Origin: a bacterium
GTDB taxonomy: Bacteria; Actinomycetota; Acidimicrobiia; Spongiisociales; UBA11373
DNA length: 9,583 nt
NCBI GenBank assembly: GCA_013202595.1
Contig: JABMPV010000490.1
Span: 1 to 9,583 of the forward strand
Reading direction: 5' to 3'
Below are positions 8,021-9,583 of this stretch, piece after piece. Below the pieces are notes generated by a model. It was not told where the DNA came from and made no database searches. It saw nothing but the letters and a program-made list of their open reading frames with translations. The position numbers were made by a program, and so were the translations under genes. Position 1 is the stretch's first letter. Each line of letters opens with the position of its first letter.

Positions 8021-8839
8021 TCAGCCGGCGGCGGCCGTGACTTCGACGACCTGGTCGACGAACGCAGGGCACATGTCCTGGAACGAGCACCAGTCGCAGA
8101 GTCTGCCGGGCCGTGGCGGGAACTCGTTGCGCTCCATCGCCCGTTCGATCGCCGACCACAGTGCCCGCAGTTGCTTGTCCATTGCGTCGAGTTGGCCGTC
8201 GTTGACGGAGATCTCGTACACCGTGGGCCCTGTGAGGTACATGAGCCGTACGGCATCGGGGGCCCTGCCGGTCCGCCGCCTGATGAGCAGCGCATAGATC
8301 TTGAGGGCGAAGAAGGCGGGGAGGGCGTATCGCTCGGGAGGAGCCTTCCCGGACTTGTAGTCGGTGATGAGGAGACGCCCGTCGGGCGTCTCCTCCATGC
8401 GGTCGAGGATGCCTCTGATGACGATGCCGTCGAGGTCCACGAGCATGTCGAGTTCGCGTTCGAGCGGGTCGAATGACGTCGGGTCCTCGATGCTGAAGTA
8501 GTTGGCGAGCAACTCGAGGCTCTCGACACCCCACGTCCGTTCGTCGTCCACCGAATCGAACAGGCCCTCGAACTCGGTGCCGCGCACCTCGACCCAGGAT
8601 TCCCTGAACAGATCGAACAGCGCTTCGGGTGTCCGGGACTCGGCCGGGAGATCGAACAGGCGCTGCAGAGCGAGGTGGGCAGTGGTGCCGCGAGCCTGAT
8701 AGATGGTGGATGGCTCGTCCAGGCGGTCGATGGCCCGGTACTTGAATAACTGCGGGCATCTCTTGAAATCGCTCGCCCGCGACGGGGAGAGGGTCGCCAG
8801 GCCGGTGGCCGCGGGGACTGGTGTGATCTGATCGGTCAT
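8021..8839 (-). CDS. Stand-alone RecB-family Fe-S exonuclease (PD-(D/E)XK)
   Basis: This 272-residue protein is a nuclease domain without a helicase. It shows the RecB/Cas4-type core: H55 in RGTTAHLAL, D146 in GILDRM, and D160-Y-K162 in ITDYKSGK, which bind metal and cut DNA. Four cysteines, C28 (FKRCPQ) and C248, C251, C257 (CDWCSFQDMC), have the spacing of a 4Fe-4S cluster that pins the C-terminus to the core. Similar proteins are annotated in actinobacteria as RecB family exonuclease; the physiological substrate is not known to me. The ATG at 8839 is preceded by GGAG four bases upstream. Its stop lies 39 bases from the convergent gdh stop, and no clear hairpin terminator is seen in that gap. 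Cas4 is less likely, since no cas genes or CRISPR repeats are present. Confidence 0.88.
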   Translation of the reverse strand: MTDQITPVPAATGLATLSPSRASDFKRCPQLFKYRAIDRLDEPSTIYQARGTTAHLALQRLFDLPAESRTPEALFDLFRESWVEVRGTEFEGLFDSVDDERTWGVESLELLANYFSIEDPTSFDPLERELDMLVDLDGIVIRGILDRMEETPDGRLLITDYKSGKAPPERYALPAFFALKIYALLIRRRTGRAPDAVRLMYLTGPTVYEISVNDGQLDAMDKQLRALWSAIERAMERNEFPPRPGRLCDWCSFQDMCPAFVDQVVEVTAAAG

Positions 8840-8865
8840 CGTGCTCCGACCATAACGGACGCGAG

Positions 8866-8879
8866 TGACACGTGTGTCA
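8866..8879. promoter_or_regulatory. Operator-like inverted repeat upstream of the nuclease gene
   Basis: TGACAC-GT-GTGTCA is a perfect 6-base inverted repeat with a 2-base centre, lying 26 bases upstream of the nuclease ATG at 8839. Its position overlaps or borders where a promoter would sit, so it could bind a dimeric repressor. No regulator gene is next to it. A short palindrome like this can also arise by chance. Confidence 0.35.
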
Positions 8880-9002
8880 TTCGCCCTGCGTGACGGCTGC
8901 CCTACTGGGCCGATCTGGTTCGACTACCAGACGAGTACGAACGGTGCTGAGAGGAGGCGGGAGCGATCGGGCACCGGATCACGCCAGCGCCTGCCCACGG
9001 CG

Positions 9003-9023
9003 CCGAAATCGGACCGAAATCGG
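9003..9023. repeat. Two tandem copies of CCGAAATCGG, 11-base period
   Basis: Identical 10-mers at 9003-9012 and 9014-9023 are separated by one base. Each is itself an imperfect palindrome (CCGA-AA-TCGG). The 11-base spacing puts both on the same face of the DNA helix, as expected for cooperative protein binding, but no protein can be named. Confidence 0.6.
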
Positions 9024-9032
9024 CACGTGGGA

Positions 9033-9070
9033 CCGGTTCGCGAAAACTCGACCCGGCTCGCGAAAACTCG
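9033..9070. repeat. Two tandem copies of an 18-base repeat, 20-base period
   Basis: The unit CCGGtTCGCGAAAACTCG at 9033-9050 recurs at 9053-9070 with one change (t to c). The AAAA tracts are thus spaced by 20 bases, close to two helical turns. The pair lies about 50 to 80 bases before the structured RNA, so it may be part of its control region or a mobile-element end. Confidence 0.7.
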
Positions 9071-9114
9071 CCAGCGTTCCGGCATGACGGAGCCCCGGGG
9101 CACTCGTACATTGC

Positions 9115-9525
9115 CCTCACTTCCTCTTCGGGACCGAAAGGAAACGAGGAGGCGGCCTCGGAGGAGGCCCCCGAAAGGGGGAGCGCCCCCGCAAGGGGAA
9201 CGTCCGGGAGGGTCTTCGGACCCGAACGGCGCCGAAGAGGTCGACCCGAACGCCAGGCTTCGGTCGAGCGGGAGGGGGCCACGGAAGCCGAAAGGCGGAA
9301 GCGGTCGGGTCGGAAGCAGGTGTTCTACGGGATACAGGCAGAAGACCCACGAGAGCCCCGAGAGGGTGAAGACTCCGGTCGACACTCCCTCGGGGTTTCC
9401 CGCGTTCGGGGTACCAATCCCCGCTGCCCCTGCGGAGTGGGGGAGACCGACAGAGCCCTCGAAGCAGACGCCGGTTCGAGGCGGCGAGCGGTTCCCCGCT
9501 CTGGGCGAGCACCAGGATCACCTCG
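9115..9525 (+). ncRNA. Large structured RNA, probable HEARO / IscB omega RNA
   Basis: The plus strand folds into many perfect stems closed by stable loops: CCCCC-GAAA-GGGGG (9168-9181), CCCC-GCAA-GGGG (9187-9198), GGGTC-TTCG-GACCC (9210-9223), GCC-GAAA-GGC (9287-9296), CCCCGAG with CTCGGGG (9356-9362 with 9389-9395), CCTCGAA with TTCGAGG (9457-9463 with 9475-9481) and GAGCGG with CCGCTC (9486-9491 with 9496-9501). The GNRA and UUCG loops exist only on the plus strand, which fixes direction. The size, the late block GGGGTACCAATCCCC, and the segment GGGGGAGACCGACAG resemble, from memory, the omega RNA that guides IscB nucleases and sits directly upstream of iscB. The conserved RNase P core (GAGGAAAGUCC) and a tmRNA tRNA-like end are not seen. 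Both boundaries are estimates; the guide segment would lie at the 5' end. Structured RNA is near certain; the family is less so. Confidence 0.65.
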
Positions 9526-9583
9526 ACGGATGGCGGACGGCCCAGGACCGACGAGCGACGACCGACGACCCTGCAATCCCACC

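Larger units (their letters stand above)
8880..9114. other. Non-coding stretch with short repeats and small palindromes
   Basis: No believable protein gene is seen; the open frames here have no recognisable motif and no ribosome binding site. Besides the tandem repeats listed separately it holds a small hairpin, CTGGT/ACCAG (8915-8919 with 8926-8930), and a perfect 10-base palindrome GCCCCGGGGC (9092-9101). If the structured RNA that follows belongs to a mobile IscB element, the left end of that element should fall in this stretch. Confidence 0.5.

Noticed and set aside
8021..8839. Cas4 and a nearby CRISPR system
   Set aside because: The fold and cysteines are similar, but no CRISPR repeats or other cas genes are in the window.
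8872..9087. A 71-codon plus-strand open frame after the nuclease gene
   Set aside because: No ribosome binding site or motif is seen, and it spans the tandem repeats.
9115..9525. RNase P RNA, tmRNA or group II intron as identity of the structured RNA
   Set aside because: The universal RNase P core GAGGAAAGUCC, a tRNA-like 3' end and a recognisable group II domain V were not found by eye. A covariance search could reopen this.
8924..9582. Three minus-strand open frames of 85 to 153 codons at the right end
   Set aside because: They lie antisense to the dense RNA stems, are rich in Arg, Pro, Ser and Gly, and have no domain. Structured GC-rich RNA often leaves such open antisense frames.

Overview
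The window is very GC-rich, with closely packed genes and several GTG starts and GTGA stop/start overlaps. Together with an AdnA/AdnB-type pair of helicase-nucleases, this points to a chromosomal stretch from an actinobacterium or a close relative. The species cannot be named from the sequence.

Left two thirds (1-6643, minus strand): an apparent operon reads, in order of transcription, a DUF488 protein (6643-6164), an AdnA-like helicase-nuclease (6116-3129), an AdnB-like helicase-nuclease (3132-58), and the first 20 codons of a PlsY-like glycerol-3-phosphate acyltransferase (61-1, running off the edge). The last two junctions are GTGA overlaps, so translation is probably coupled. The two large proteins each carry an N-terminal UvrD-type motor and a C-terminal iron-sulfur PD-(D/E)XK nuclease. 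Together they should form the machine that resects double-strand breaks.

Middle (6698-7981, plus strand): a complete NAD-type glutamate dehydrogenase of the hexameric family, divergent from the DUF488 gene across 54 bases. Converging on it from the right (8839-8021, minus strand) is a stand-alone RecB-family nuclease with the same four-cysteine iron-sulfur signature as the helicase-nuclease tails.

Right end (8840-9583): no convincing protein gene. The first part has an operator-like inverted repeat and two sets of short tandem repeats. From about 9115 to 9525 there is dense plus-strand RNA structure with GAAA, GCAA and UUCG tetraloops and several perfect stems. The best reading is the large RNA found upstream of IscB nucleases (HEARO, also called omega RNA), whose protein gene would lie just beyond the window. 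That family call rests on memory of the motif and on the layout, not on a search.
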